This document shows, one piece after another, positions 1-7,794 of a DNA stretch of 64,000 nt. Location: assembly GCF_001653335.1 (NCBI RefSeq), contig NZ_CP015079.1, forward strand, positions 4,216,001 to 4,280,000. The letters run 5' to 3'. Source of the DNA: Nocardioides dokdonensis FR1436 (GTDB taxonomy: Bacteria; Actinomycetota; Actinomycetes; Propionibacteriales; Nocardioidaceae). How positions within the stretch are numbered: position 1 is the first letter of the stretch; the number at the start of each line of letters is the position of its first letter. The position numbers and the translations under genes were made by a program. Under the pieces are notes generated by a model, which was not told the DNA's origin, did no database searches, and was given only the letters and a program-made list of their open reading frames with translations.

Positions 1-1091
1 TCGAGGACCCCCGCGCTCAGCGTCGCCCACCCGCCGGGCGGCAGCGCGGGCGGCACGAGGTCGGCGCCGAGGCGGACACTGAGGTCGCGGGTGCGCTCGG
101 AGAACAGCCCGCTCAACGAGAGGTCGGAGTACCACCAGGCGACCGCGAGCATCGGCAGCAGCGCCCAGCCCGACCACCGCACCCACCCCGATCCCTTGCC
201 GGGAGTGGCCCCGGTGAGACCGCTGGACCAGTCCGAGCAGCTGGCGACGGCCAGGCCGCTGCGCACCCGGGTGCTCCACAGGTCCACGACCGCCGAGAGC
301 AGCAGCACCGCGCCGATGAGGGTCCAGACCTCGTCCCAGTTGCGGGACTGGAGGCTGACCACGAGCTCCTGGCCCAGCCCTCCGACACCGACCACCCCGA
401 GGATGACCGCCGAGCGGATCGCGCACTCGAGGCGGTAGAAGGAGTAGGACAGCAGCAGCGGCAGCGCGCCGGGCAGCAGCCCGTAGGCGAGCGCGGGCAG
501 CGGGGCCGCGCCCGCGCAGCGCAGCGCCTCGAGGGGGCCTCGGGTCGTGGAGTCGAGGGTGTCGGCGAAGACCTTGGCGGTCTGGGCCCCGAACGGCACC
601 GCGATCGCGATCACCGCGACCAGCGGGTCCAGGCCCAGGACGCTGACCAGGAGCAACGCCCAGACCAGCTCGTGGATCGACCGGGCCGCGACCAGCACCC
701 CCCGCAACGGCACTCGTACGACGCCCACCCACCGGCCGGGGTGGGCCCCCCAGGCGACGTCGCTGAGGACCAGCCCGCCCACGGCCCCGAGCACCAGCGC
801 CCCGGCGGTGCCGAGCAGGGCGAAGGCGACGGTGACGCCGACGGCGCGCCCGACGACCCCCAGGAACTCGGGGTCGAGCGCGGGGTGCAGCGCCTTGCCG
901 AGCAGGTCGTCGACGAGCCCGAGGCCCCCGGTGTTGACCAGCTCCGTGCCGCCGCCGGTGGTGCGCAGCCACGCCCAGGCCAGCGGCAGCACGATGACGA
1001 GCAGCGCGACCAGACGGCGCAGCCACACGGTCCGGGCGTCGGTGCCCCGTCGTGGTGTGGTGCGCGGCGGCGCCTGCTCGAGCGTGGTCAT
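1..1091 (-). CDS. PhnE-type ABC transporter permease, partial (runs off window start)
   Basis: Inner-membrane permease of the ABC transporter encoded downstream of the binding protein and ATPase. Translating the minus strand from the ATG at 1091 gives 363 codons with no stop before the edge, so the 3' end is missing. The first ~280 residues form one hydrophobic permease unit with a PhnE-like coupling region (around EALRCAGA and GVVGVGGLGQEL). After a short linker a new hydrophobic segment starts (WALLPMLAVAWWYSD), as in permeases that fuse two PhnE units. The ATG overlaps the ATPase stop by 4 bases (ATGA), so the two are translationally coupled. Substrate is inferred from the binding protein, not from this gene. 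Confidence 0.8.
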   Translation of the reverse strand, partial: MTTLEQAPPRTTPRRGTDARTVWLRRLVALLVIVLPLAWAWLRTTGGGTELVNTGGLGLVDDLLGKALHPALDPEFLGVVGRAVGVTVAFALLGTAGALVLGAVGGLVLSDVAWGAHPGRWVGVVRVPLRGVLVAARSIHELVWALLLVSVLGLDPLVAVIAIAVPFGAQTAKVFADTLDSTTRGPLEALRCAGAAPLPALAYGLLPGALPLLLSYSFYRLECAIRSAVILGVVGVGGLGQELVVSLQSRNWDEVWTLIGAVLLLSAVVDLWSTRVRSGLAVASCSDWSSGLTGATPGKGSGWVRWSGWALLPMLAVAWWYSDLSLSGLFSERTRDLSVRLGADLVPPALPPGGWATLSAGVL

Positions 1092-1864
1092 GACAGGACG
1101 TAGAGCTCCTGGAGGTGGTGCTCGCCGAGGTCTGCGGCGGCCACGTCGAAGGCGATCCGCCCCTCGCGCAGGCCGATGGCGCGGGTGCAGTGGTCGCGCG
1201 CCAGGCTCGGCTGGTGCAGGCTCACGACGAGCGTCGGTGCGGTGCCGGCATCCTGCTCGCCCACCTCGGTGAGCAGCCGCAGGATCTCCGCGGCCCGGGC
1301 CGGGTCGAGGCTGGCGACCGGTTCGTCGGCGAGGACCAGCTCGGGGCGCTGCAGCAGCAACCGGGCGATCGCCACCCGTTGCCGCTCGCCACCGCTGAGC
1401 CGCTCGGTGCGCTCGTGCACCGCCCAGCCCATCCCGACCTGCTCGAGCACGTGGCGCACCTCGGCCATTCCGACCGGCCACACCAGCGAGCGCAGCACCG
1501 TCAGGGTGCTCATCCGCCCGAGCCGCCCGGCGTTGACGTTGTGGAAGACCCGCACCTGCTCGACGAGGTCGAGGCGCTGGTGCACGGTCCCGATGCGGGT
1601 CTGCAGGCGGCGCCGGGCGCCCGCGGAGAGCTGGTCGGGGCGCTCCCCGAGGAGCTCGACGGCCCCGGTGCTGGGCGGCAGCGAGCCGTTCAGCAGCGCC
1701 AGCAGCGTGCTCTTGCCGGCCCCGCTGGAGCCCAGCAACGCCACACGCTCACCCCGGTGGACGTCGAGGTCGAGGTCGACCAGCGCGTCGCGGTCGCCGA
1801 AGCGGCGCCCGACCCCACGCAGGCTGACGACCGGACCCTCTGGGCCCACCGGGGCGGTGGTCAC
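1088..1864 (-). CDS. PhnC-type ABC transporter ATP-binding protein
   Basis: Cytoplasmic ATPase powering the oxyanion transporter. The 258-residue protein has Walker A GSSGAGKST (about residues 45-53), the signature LSGGE (156-160) and Walker B LVLADEP (about 177-183), with the D-loop SLD after it. Size and motifs fit the PhnC subfamily of phosphonate/phosphite/selenate-type importers. The GTG start at 1864 overlaps the TGA of the binding-protein gene (GTGA), and the reading frame upstream of it is not coding. Family known, substrate inferred. Confidence 0.88.
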   Translation of the reverse strand: MTTAPVGPEGPVVSLRGVGRRFGDRDALVDLDLDVHRGERVALLGSSGAGKSTLLALLNGSLPPSTGAVELLGERPDQLSAGARRRLQTRIGTVHQRLDLVEQVRVFHNVNAGRLGRMSTLTVLRSLVWPVGMAEVRHVLEQVGMGWAVHERTERLSGGERQRVAIARLLLQRPELVLADEPVASLDPARAAEILRLLTEVGEQDAGTAPTLVVSLHQPSLARDHCTRAIGLREGRIAFDVAAADLGEHHLQELYVLS

Positions 1865-2784
1865 GCCAGCAGCCCGAGGTCCCGCGCCACCGTCTCGATC
1901 TGGTCGTAGTCCTCGTTCTGGGTGGGCACGAAGGAGGTGGCGCCGAACAGGTCGAGGATGGCCGCGTCGTCGGGGTCGGCCGGGTCGAGGTCGAAGAGCA
2001 TCTGGGCGATGGCGTCGGTGCTGCCCTCGCCGAAGGTCTCGTCGAGGTCGGGGCGGGCGAGCCAGTGGTAGTCGGCGTACCCGGGGCTGCGCCACAGGAC
2101 GACGACGTCGGAGAGGTCGACCTCGCCCGCGTCGACGGTGGCCTGCCAGACCTGCTCGTTGACGGCGCCCACCTCGTAGGAGCCGCTGGCGACCGCTTCG
2201 ATGGTGGCGTCGTGGGAGCCGCTGTAGCCGGGCTCGCCCTTCAGGTCCGAGACGTCGAGCCCGGCCTCCTGCATGAAGTACTGCGGCATCAGGCGCCCCG
2301 ACGTGGAGGTGTCGGAGCCGAAGGTCAGGCTGTGCCCGGCCAGGACACTGAGGCCGGAGGTGTCGTCGAACGGCGCGATCCCCGACTTCTCGGTGGCGAT
2401 GAAGAGGCTGTGGAAGTCGGCGTCGATGTCGCGCTGGGCGATCGCGACCGACCCGGGCACCCGCTCGCGGGCCTGGACGCCGGTCAGGCCGCCCATCCAG
2501 GCGAGGTGGATGTCACCCACCTCGAAGGCCCGCACCACGGCGGTGTAGTCGGTGACGGCCTCGTAGGAGACCTCCAGGCCGGTGGCCTCGGCGACCGCGT
2601 CGGCCACGAGACCGTAGAGCCGGTTCAGCTGCTCGGGGTCCTGGTCGGGGATCGCCGAGATGCCCAGGACGGCCGTCGCAGACCCGGACCCCGAAGCCCC
2701 TGCACCCTCGGAGTCGTTGCCGCAGGCGGTGAGCAGCAGGAGTACAGCGGAGCCGGCCAGCAGGCCTCGGCGGGTGGTCTTCAC
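1861..2784 (-). CDS. PhnD-family lipoprotein, putative selenate/oxyanion ABC transporter binding protein
   Basis: Extracytoplasmic substrate-binding lipoprotein. It has an Arg-rich start, a hydrophobic signal and the lipobox LTAC with Cys21. The mature protein begins LGISAIPDQDPEQLNRLY and contains DYTAVVRAFEVGDIHLAWMG, a pattern I associate with the PhnD-like subgroup annotated as putative selenate ABC transporter binding proteins, not classical phosphonate binders. It sits between the DoxX-like gene (4-base overlap at 2781-2784) and the ATPase (GTGA overlap), so all are one transcript. The selenate assignment rests on family resemblance only; phosphite, phosphonate or sulfur oxyanions remain possible. 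Confidence 0.8.
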   Translation of the reverse strand: MKTTRRGLLAGSAVLLLLTACGNDSEGAGASGSGSATAVLGISAIPDQDPEQLNRLYGLVADAVAEATGLEVSYEAVTDYTAVVRAFEVGDIHLAWMGGLTGVQARERVPGSVAIAQRDIDADFHSLFIATEKSGIAPFDDTSGLSVLAGHSLTFGSDTSTSGRLMPQYFMQEAGLDVSDLKGEPGYSGSHDATIEAVASGSYEVGAVNEQVWQATVDAGEVDLSDVVVLWRSPGYADYHWLARPDLDETFGEGSTDAIAQMLFDLDPADPDDAAILDLFGATSFVPTQNEDYDQIETVARDLGLLA

Positions 2785-3713
2785 GAATGACGTCCTTCAG
2801 GGCGGGAGGAGGTGGAGGGAGCAGGGGTGGTCGATCCGGCCGGCAGCCGGTCCGCGAGCGCGACGACCGCGAGGATCAGCAGGAAGGCGACGCTCGTGGC
2901 GTTGCCGCCCAGCAGCGGGTCGGTGAAGCCGATCTGGATGCGCAGCAGCAGGGCGCCGACGACGGCCAGTCCCCCGGCGGCCAGCGCGGCCACCGCGAGA
3001 CCGCGGGCGGCCAGCAGCAGACCCGCGCCGACGAGCACCACGAGCAGCCCGCCCAGCAGGTTGAAGGTGCCCAGGCTGATCGAGAGGTCGGTGGAGCGGA
3101 GCCCCGGCCCGCGGGCGGCCAGCGGGTCGTCGAAGGAGCTCACGACGCTGTAGAGACCCACGACCAGCGCCAGCACGCCCCAGGCGCGCTGCAGCCCGGC
3201 GAGCGCGGCGACCCTGCTGCGGACGGCGTCGACGCTGAACACACGCCCCGACGACCCGACCAGCAGCGCCACGTGGGCGGCGATCATCAGCCAGTACGAC
3301 CACGGCCACTCCTCGGGCGCGTAGGCGACCGAGAGCGCGATCGCGACGGACTGCGCGATGCCCAGCAGCGCCGCCGCGCGCACGTACGTGCCGGAGATCA
3401 GCAGCACCGCCAGCGCGGTCTCCGCGACCAGCACCAGCCAGCCGAAGGCCGAGATGTTGGGCAGGATCAGGTGCTCGACCACCCAGCTGTACGGCGGCAG
3501 CACGGGGTGCTCGACGGCGAAGCCGGTGAACTTGTACAGGCCGTTGCCGGAGTCGCGGCCGAAGTCGGCGGGGACCTTCCACGCGACGTTGTAGAGCCAC
3601 ATCAGCCCCACGGTGATCCGCAGGAAGGCCAGGCCGACGGCCTGGTGGCGCGGGACCGCGTCGGTGTCGGGGGCCAGGGTCCACCCGGTCAGGGCTCGTA
3701 GCTTCTCACGCAC
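2781..3713 (-). CDS. DoxX/TQO-small-subunit-like membrane protein
   Basis: A 310-residue integral membrane protein. Hydrophobic segments start near FLRITVGLMWLYNVAWK and recur to the C-terminus, where a Ser/Thr/Pro tail ends the protein. The early WLYNVAWKVPADFG segment and overall size resemble the DoxX/DoxD family, whose archaeal member is part of thiosulfate:quinone oxidoreductase. Position between a TusA-radical SAM protein and an oxyanion transporter suggests a membrane redox step on the imported compound (inference). The start overlaps the 3' end of the radical SAM gene by 8 bases, and the stop overlaps the binding-protein ATG. Confidence 0.72.
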   Translation of the reverse strand: MREKLRALTGWTLAPDTDAVPRHQAVGLAFLRITVGLMWLYNVAWKVPADFGRDSGNGLYKFTGFAVEHPVLPPYSWVVEHLILPNISAFGWLVLVAETALAVLLISGTYVRAAALLGIAQSVAIALSVAYAPEEWPWSYWLMIAAHVALLVGSSGRVFSVDAVRSRVAALAGLQRAWGVLALVVGLYSVVSSFDDPLAARGPGLRSTDLSISLGTFNLLGGLLVVLVGAGLLLAARGLAVAALAAGGLAVVGALLLRIQIGFTDPLLGGNATSVAFLLILAVVALADRLPAGSTTPAPSTSSRPEGRHS

Positions 3714-4824
3714 AGCGGAACACCTCTCGTCCGGTCGCGGCCGCGGCGTCCTGCACCGCGACGGTGTCGCGCATGACCCCGATGACCTCGCTCACCGGGA
3801 GCGGGGTGTCGGCGATGCGCATGTGGGGGTTGGTGACCGCGACCGGGTGCCACCAGGCACCGTCGGCGGTCAGGGTCGGCTCGGGCTCGAGGTTGTCGAT
3901 CGAGACGTGGATGCCCTGGTCGGCGAAGCCCTCCGCGGCCACCGGCCGGATCACCCGGTCCTCGGGCGCGATGTCGAGCTGGTCCAGGCGCGTGTGCAGC
4001 GCTTGCACGCCGGCGGGGTCCTCGTCGTACAGGGTCGCGGCGATGCGGACCCGGAAGCCCAGCGACGCCGCCAACTCGATGCCGTCGAGGGCCTTGCCCC
4101 ACGAGCCGGCGCCCCGCTGGCGGTCGTGCAGGTCGGGGGTGGCGCTGTCCAGGCTGACCTGCAGGGCCACCGAGCGGTCGAGCCCCTCCAGCACCTCGCG
4201 ACGCCGACCGCGACCCAGGATCATCGCGTTGGTCAGGATGGTGCGCTCCAGGCCCTCGGCGGCGTCCACGAGGCCGGCCAGGTCGGGGTGCATGAACGGC
4301 TCGCCGCCGGTGAGGAAGACCTCACGCCCGCCGAGTGCGGCGAACTCCGCGAACGCCTTCTGCGCGGTCTCGACGGGGAAGCGGCGCGCCTCGGCCTTCG
4401 GGGACGACTCCGCGCAGCAGTAGTCGCAGGCCAGGTTGCAGTCGAAGTTCGTGTAGACCCACAGCCGCTCGCCGACGGGGGTGCGCGAGCCGGTGCTGAA
4501 GACGGTCGCGGGCGCGCCGGCCTTCTCGACCACGAACCACCACGGACCCTGCTCGGACTCCGCGTGCTGCATCGCGATCGTGTGCCCGACCAGGTCGGCC
4601 CAGGCCGGCAGGTCGATCGTCACGCTGGGCTCGGCGCTGCGGATGCCCAGGTGCCCGCCGTCCTCGAGGCGGCGCATGTTGCGGGTGATGAGCAGCAGCA
4701 GGCCGCTGCCGCAGTCGAGGTCGCCACCGTCGATCAGGCGCGAGACCGCGCCGGCCGGGGTGGGGACGTGGTCCTGGCCCGGCTCCGGGAGCACAGTGGT
4801 CAGGACGGCGTCGGAATGACTCAT
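3706..4824 (-). CDS. TusA-like domain fused to radical SAM protein
   Basis: First gene of the five-gene operon; 372 residues. Residues ~30-90 resemble a TusA/SirA sulfurtransferase-like domain with one candidate carrier cysteine, Cys38, in DCGSGLLLL, followed by DLPAWADLVGH. From ~125 a radical SAM domain begins with the [4Fe-4S] motif CNLACDYC (C129, C133, C136; an extra C137 follows) and the SAM-binding FLTGGEPFMHPDL. The chain ends FRCA, with a C-terminal cysteine. Such a fusion suggests radical chemistry on sulfur or selenium delivered by the carrier domain. The -10 box TAAAGT ends 6 bases before the ATG, so the transcript is probably leaderless. The reaction is unknown. Confidence 0.82.
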   Translation of the reverse strand: MSHSDAVLTTVLPEPGQDHVPTPAGAVSRLIDGGDLDCGSGLLLLITRNMRRLEDGGHLGIRSAEPSVTIDLPAWADLVGHTIAMQHAESEQGPWWFVVEKAGAPATVFSTGSRTPVGERLWVYTNFDCNLACDYCCAESSPKAEARRFPVETAQKAFAEFAALGGREVFLTGGEPFMHPDLAGLVDAAEGLERTILTNAMILGRGRRREVLEGLDRSVALQVSLDSATPDLHDRQRGAGSWGKALDGIELAASLGFRVRIAATLYDEDPAGVQALHTRLDQLDIAPEDRVIRPVAAEGFADQGIHVSIDNLEPEPTLTADGAWWHPVAVTNPHMRIADTPLPVSEVIGVMRDTVAVQDAAAATGREVFRCA

Positions 4825-4830
4825 GCTGGG

Positions 4831-4836
4831 ACTTTA
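4831..4836 (-). promoter_or_regulatory. -10 box TAAAGT, leaderless promoter of radical SAM operon
   Basis: On the minus strand TAAAGT is followed by six bases and then the ATG at 4824. The spacing places transcription start on the start codon. No Shine-Dalgarno sequence precedes the ATG. Confidence 0.6.
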
Positions 4837-4924
4837 CGGACGTGCACGAATCTCGGACACGCCCGCACGTCGCTCTCAGGTAAAGGTTCGGGCCGCGGTG
4901 GGTCGCGCACCGTGGGCACGGGCG

Positions 4925-4930
4925 TAGGTT
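4925..4930 (+). promoter_or_regulatory. -10 box TAGGTT, leaderless promoter of methyltransferase
   Basis: TAGGTT, six bases, then ATG at 4937, mirroring the divergent radical SAM promoter. The two leaderless promoters share a 112-base intergenic region. Confidence 0.6.
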
Positions 4931-4936
4931 CGCCGC

Positions 4937-5599
4937 ATGAGCGACCAGAGCAGCGCCGAGGACCTGTGGCGACCCGAGGACGCGCAGGCCCGGCGCGACT
5001 ACTGGGAGAACGTGCACGACGGCAAGGACGTCGACGGGGTGTCGTGGTGGCAGTCGGTGCCGGGGCTCTCCCTCGGGCTGGTCGACGAGAGCGGGGTCGA
5101 CCCGAGCGACCCGGTCATCGACGTCGGGGCGGGGTGGTCGACGCTGGCCGACCACCTCCTCGAGCGCGGCTACACCGACGTGACCGCGATCGACCTGTCC
5201 CGCACCGCCCTGGACACGGTCCGTGAACGGGTCGGCGATCTGGGCCGGCACCTCACCCTGGACGTGGCCGACGTGCTGGACCTCGACACCGGTCGCCGGT
5301 ACGCGCTGTGGCACGACCGCGCCGTCTACCACTTCCTCACCGAGCAGGACGAGCGCGACGACTACCGGGCCTCGCTGCAGCGCGGGCTGCGCCCGGGCGG
5401 CTGGTTCGTCGTCGCGACGTTCGGCCCCGACGGGCCGACCACCTGCAGCGGCCTGCCGATCGTGCGCTACACCCACGACGAGCTGGTCGCGGAGTTCCCC
5501 GGCTACACGCTGCACGGCACGGCGGGTGAGGACCACCTCACCCCCTGGGGGACCAACCAGCAGTTCACCGCGGTGCTGCTGCGGGCTCCCGACGCCTGA
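4937..5599 (+). CDS. class I SAM-dependent methyltransferase
   Basis: A 220-residue cytosolic methyltransferase. Motif I is VIDVGAGWSTLADHLLERG (about residues 60-78), motif II is VTAIDLS, and a later WHDRAVYHFL segment is typical of a common small-molecule methyltransferase family that also has VSWWQ near the N-terminus. It is divergent from the TusA-radical SAM/transporter operon with matched promoters, so it may methylate the product, for example a selenide, thiol or other small acceptor (inference). The acceptor cannot be read from sequence. Confidence 0.82.
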   Translation: MSDQSSAEDLWRPEDAQARRDYWENVHDGKDVDGVSWWQSVPGLSLGLVDESGVDPSDPVIDVGAGWSTLADHLLERGYTDVTAIDLSRTALDTVRERVGDLGRHLTLDVADVLDLDTGRRYALWHDRAVYHFLTEQDERDDYRASLQRGLRPGGWFVVATFGPDGPTTCSGLPIVRYTHDELVAEFPGYTLHGTAGEDHLTPWGTNQQFTAVLLRAPDA

Positions 5600-5676
5600 G
5601 CGGTGGAATGTCTGGACCACCGGGGCCGTTGGAGCCGGTGTCCTAGGAACGATCCCCGCACGTCCAGGAGAACCTC

Positions 5677-6216
5677 ATGCCCCGCATCCCCGTCCACACC
5701 GTCGACTCCGCACCGGCGGCCAGCACCGACGCCCTCAAGCACCTCGAGGCGAAGTTCGGCAAGGTCCTCAACATCCACGGCGGGATGGCGCACTCGCCGG
5801 CCGTGCTGCTCTCGTACGCCGCGATCGGCGACGTGATCGCCGAGCACGCCACGCTCGATGCGAAGACCCGTGAGGCGATCGCTCTGGCGGTGGGCAACGA
5901 GGACGAGTGCATCTACTGCCAGTCCGCCCACACCGGCGGCGGCAAGGCGGCGGGCTTCAGCGCCGACGAGATGATCGCGATCCGCCGTGGCAAGGCCGAC
6001 GACGCCAAGCTGGACGCGCTGCTGCGCCTGGCCCGTGACTACACCGCCCAGGTGGGCAACACCAGCGACGAGGCCTGGCAGGCCGCGATCGACGCGGGCT
6101 GGAGCACCGAGCAGCTGACCGAGCTCTCGGTGCACGTGACGCTGAACCTGTTCACGAACTACTTCAACCACCACGTGCACACAGAGCTCGACGTGCCGGA
6201 GGCCCCGGCCGTCTGA
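5677..6216 (+). CDS. carboxymuconolactone decarboxylase family / AhpD-like protein
   Basis: A 179-residue soluble all-helical protein of the CMD/AhpD family. The redox motif is EDECIYCQSAH (Cys78-x2-Cys81-x3-His85), the arrangement of alkylhydroperoxidase-type members, so peroxide or thiol-disulfide chemistry is more likely than decarboxylation. The start is set by AGGAG seven bases before the ATG. It stands alone between the methyltransferase and a large dyad at 6240-6304. Confidence 0.85.
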   Translation: MPRIPVHTVDSAPAASTDALKHLEAKFGKVLNIHGGMAHSPAVLLSYAAIGDVIAEHATLDAKTREAIALAVGNEDECIYCQSAHTGGGKAAGFSADEMIAIRRGKADDAKLDALLRLARDYTAQVGNTSDEAWQAAIDAGWSTEQLTELSVHVTLNLFTNYFNHHVHTELDVPEAPAV

Positions 6217-6239
6217 CCGGTCGCTCTCCCGTGGACGGA

Positions 6240-6304
6240 CCGGGCGTCCGGATGGATCGGTGTGCTCTGTGTGAGCACGCTCACCGAACCATCCGGGCGC
6301 CCGG
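6240..6304. repeat. 23-bp imperfect inverted repeat with nested hairpin
   Basis: Left arm 6240-6262 and right arm 6282-6304 pair at 21 of 23 positions. The 19-base spacer carries GTGCTC/GAGCAC arms, so the whole block folds as a nested dyad. There is no T-tract. It lies directly upstream of the leaderless promoter at 6308 and so could be an operator, or a bidirectional stop between the two transcripts. Confidence 0.6.
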
Positions 6305-6307
6305 TCC

Positions 6308-6313
6308 TACGCT
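6308..6313 (+). promoter_or_regulatory. -10 box TACGCT, leaderless promoter of TlpA-like gene
   Basis: TACGCT, six bases, ATG at 6320. It abuts the right arm of the dyad at 6282-6304, which would place a bound protein over the promoter. Confidence 0.55.
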
Positions 6314-6319
6314 CGGAGC

Positions 6320-6856
6320 ATGACGACCCCACGGCTGCGCCCCGGCCCCGCGGTGGCGAGCCTCCTGGCCGCCGCGGCCCTCGTGCTCAGCGCGTGCGGC
6401 ACCACGAGCACCGGCTCCTCCGCGTCGACCGACGCCTCCGGCGACAACGCGCTGTACGACGTCTCGGCGCGCACCGTGTCCGGTGCGGACTGGGACGGCG
6501 CCACGCTGTCCGGTCGACCCGCCGTGCTGTGGTTCTGGGCCCCCTGGTGTCCGACCTGTCGCGCGCAGATCTCCGGCGTCGGTGCCCTCGCCCAGACCCA
6601 CGGCGACGATGTCGCGGTCGTCGGCGTCGGCGCCGAGGACGACGCCTCCGCGATCGCCGAGTTCGCCTCCGAGGTCGACCCGGCGGTCACCAACCTCTCC
6701 GACGTCGACGGCGCCGTGTGGCGCCACTTCGGCGTGACCGCGCAGAGCACCTACCTCGTCCTCGACGCCGAGGGCGACGTCCGGGGCGAGGGTTACCTGG
6801 ACGACGCCGAGCTGGCCGACCTCGTCGAGGAGCTCGTCGACGAGCAGGCCGGCTGA
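6320..6856 (+). CDS. TlpA/ResA-like thioredoxin-fold lipoprotein
   Basis: Extracytoplasmic membrane-anchored thiol-disulfide oxidoreductase, 178 residues. It has a lipoprotein signal with lipobox LSAC (Cys26), a Ser/Thr linker, then a thioredoxin fold with active site WCPTC (Cys77, Cys80) and a following VVGVGAEDD strand-turn. The CcdA-like gene starts nine bases downstream and could supply its electrons, as in cytochrome c maturation or disulfide reduction systems. Leaderless start as above. Confidence 0.85.
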   Translation: MTTPRLRPGPAVASLLAAAALVLSACGTTSTGSSASTDASGDNALYDVSARTVSGADWDGATLSGRPAVLWFWAPWCPTCRAQISGVGALAQTHGDDVAVVGVGAEDDASAIAEFASEVDPAVTNLSDVDGAVWRHFGVTAQSTYLVLDAEGDVRGEGYLDDAELADLVEELVDEQAG

Positions 6857-6864
6857 GGATCGCC

Positions 6865-7794
6865 GTGTCCGAGGGCCTGGTCGCCGTGGCGCTCGGCGCC
6901 GGCATGCTGGCCGCGGTCAACCCCTGCGGCTTCGCACTGCTGCCGGCCTACGTCTCCCTGCTCGTCGCCGGCGACGACTCCCCCGACCGCCGACGCGCCG
7001 TCCTGCGGGCCCTGGCCCTCACCGGGGCGATGACGCTCGGCTTCTCGGGGGTCTTCCTCGCGTTCGGGCTGGCGGTGGCGCCCGTCGTCTCACAGGTCCA
7101 GCGGCACCTGCCGTGGGTCACGGTGGGCCTGGGGCTGCTGCTGGTCCTCCTGGGCGGGTGGCTGCTGGCCGGGCGGCGCCTCGCGGTGCCGCGCCTGCCC
7201 CGCCGCGGCGCGCCCCGGCAGGCTCGGCCGTTGCAGCGCTCCTTCTGGTCGATGACCGGCTTCGGGGCCGGGTACGCCGTCGCCTCGCTGTCCTGCACCA
7301 TCGCGCCGTTCCTGGCCGTCGTGGTCGTGGGCTTCCGCAGCGACTCCGTGCTGGAGGGCGCCGTGCTGTTCCTCGCCTACGCCGCCGGGATGGGCTCGGT
7401 CGTGGGCGCGCTGGCCGTGGCGACCGCCCTGGCCTCCCCCACCACCGTGCAGCGGCTGCGGCGTACCGGCGCCTGGGCGTCGCGCGTCGCCGGGCTGGTG
7501 CTCGTCGCTGCCGGCTCGTACGTCGCCTACTACGGCTGGTGGGAGCTGCGGATCCTCGCGGGCGCCGACGCCGCGGACGACCCCGTGATCCTCGCGGCGG
7601 CGTCGGTCCAGCGCGCCCTCGTCGACGTCGCGACCGCGGTCGGCCCCGGCGGCTGGGCGCTCCTCGTCGCCGCCCTGGTCGCCCTCACCCTGGTCGCCGG
7701 TCGGCTGCGGGCGCGGACGCGTTCCTCGTCCGATGCCGACGTCGACCGCCCCGGACCCGCGGTGGACACCTCCGACAGAGAGGCCACCCGATGA
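6865..7794 (+). CDS. CcdA/DsbD-type thiol-electron transporter
   Basis: Polytopic membrane protein, 309 residues from the GTG at 6865. It carries the CcdA signature NPCGFALLPAY (Cys21) in the first transmembrane helix and a second Cys in SCTIAPF in the symmetric half, the pair that passes electrons across the membrane. A charged, poorly conserved tail follows the last helix. The GTG is eight bases after the TlpA-like stop; the open frame continues further upstream, but that part is antisense-like filler without hydrophobic helices. The stop overlaps the next ATG (ATGA). Confidence 0.83.
   Translation: MSEGLVAVALGAGMLAAVNPCGFALLPAYVSLLVAGDDSPDRRRAVLRALALTGAMTLGFSGVFLAFGLAVAPVVSQVQRHLPWVTVGLGLLLVLLGGWLLAGRRLAVPRLPRRGAPRQARPLQRSFWSMTGFGAGYAVASLSCTIAPFLAVVVVGFRSDSVLEGAVLFLAYAAGMGSVVGALAVATALASPTTVQRLRRTGAWASRVAGLVLVAAGSYVAYYGWWELRILAGADAADDPVILAAASVQRALVDVATAVGPGGWALLVAALVALTLVAGRLRARTRSSSDADVDRPGPAVDTSDREATR

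Noticed and set aside
3706..4824. Selenocysteine codons in the oxyanion operon
   Set aside because: All frames end at plausible stops and no in-frame TGA with a downstream hairpin is needed to explain the proteins.
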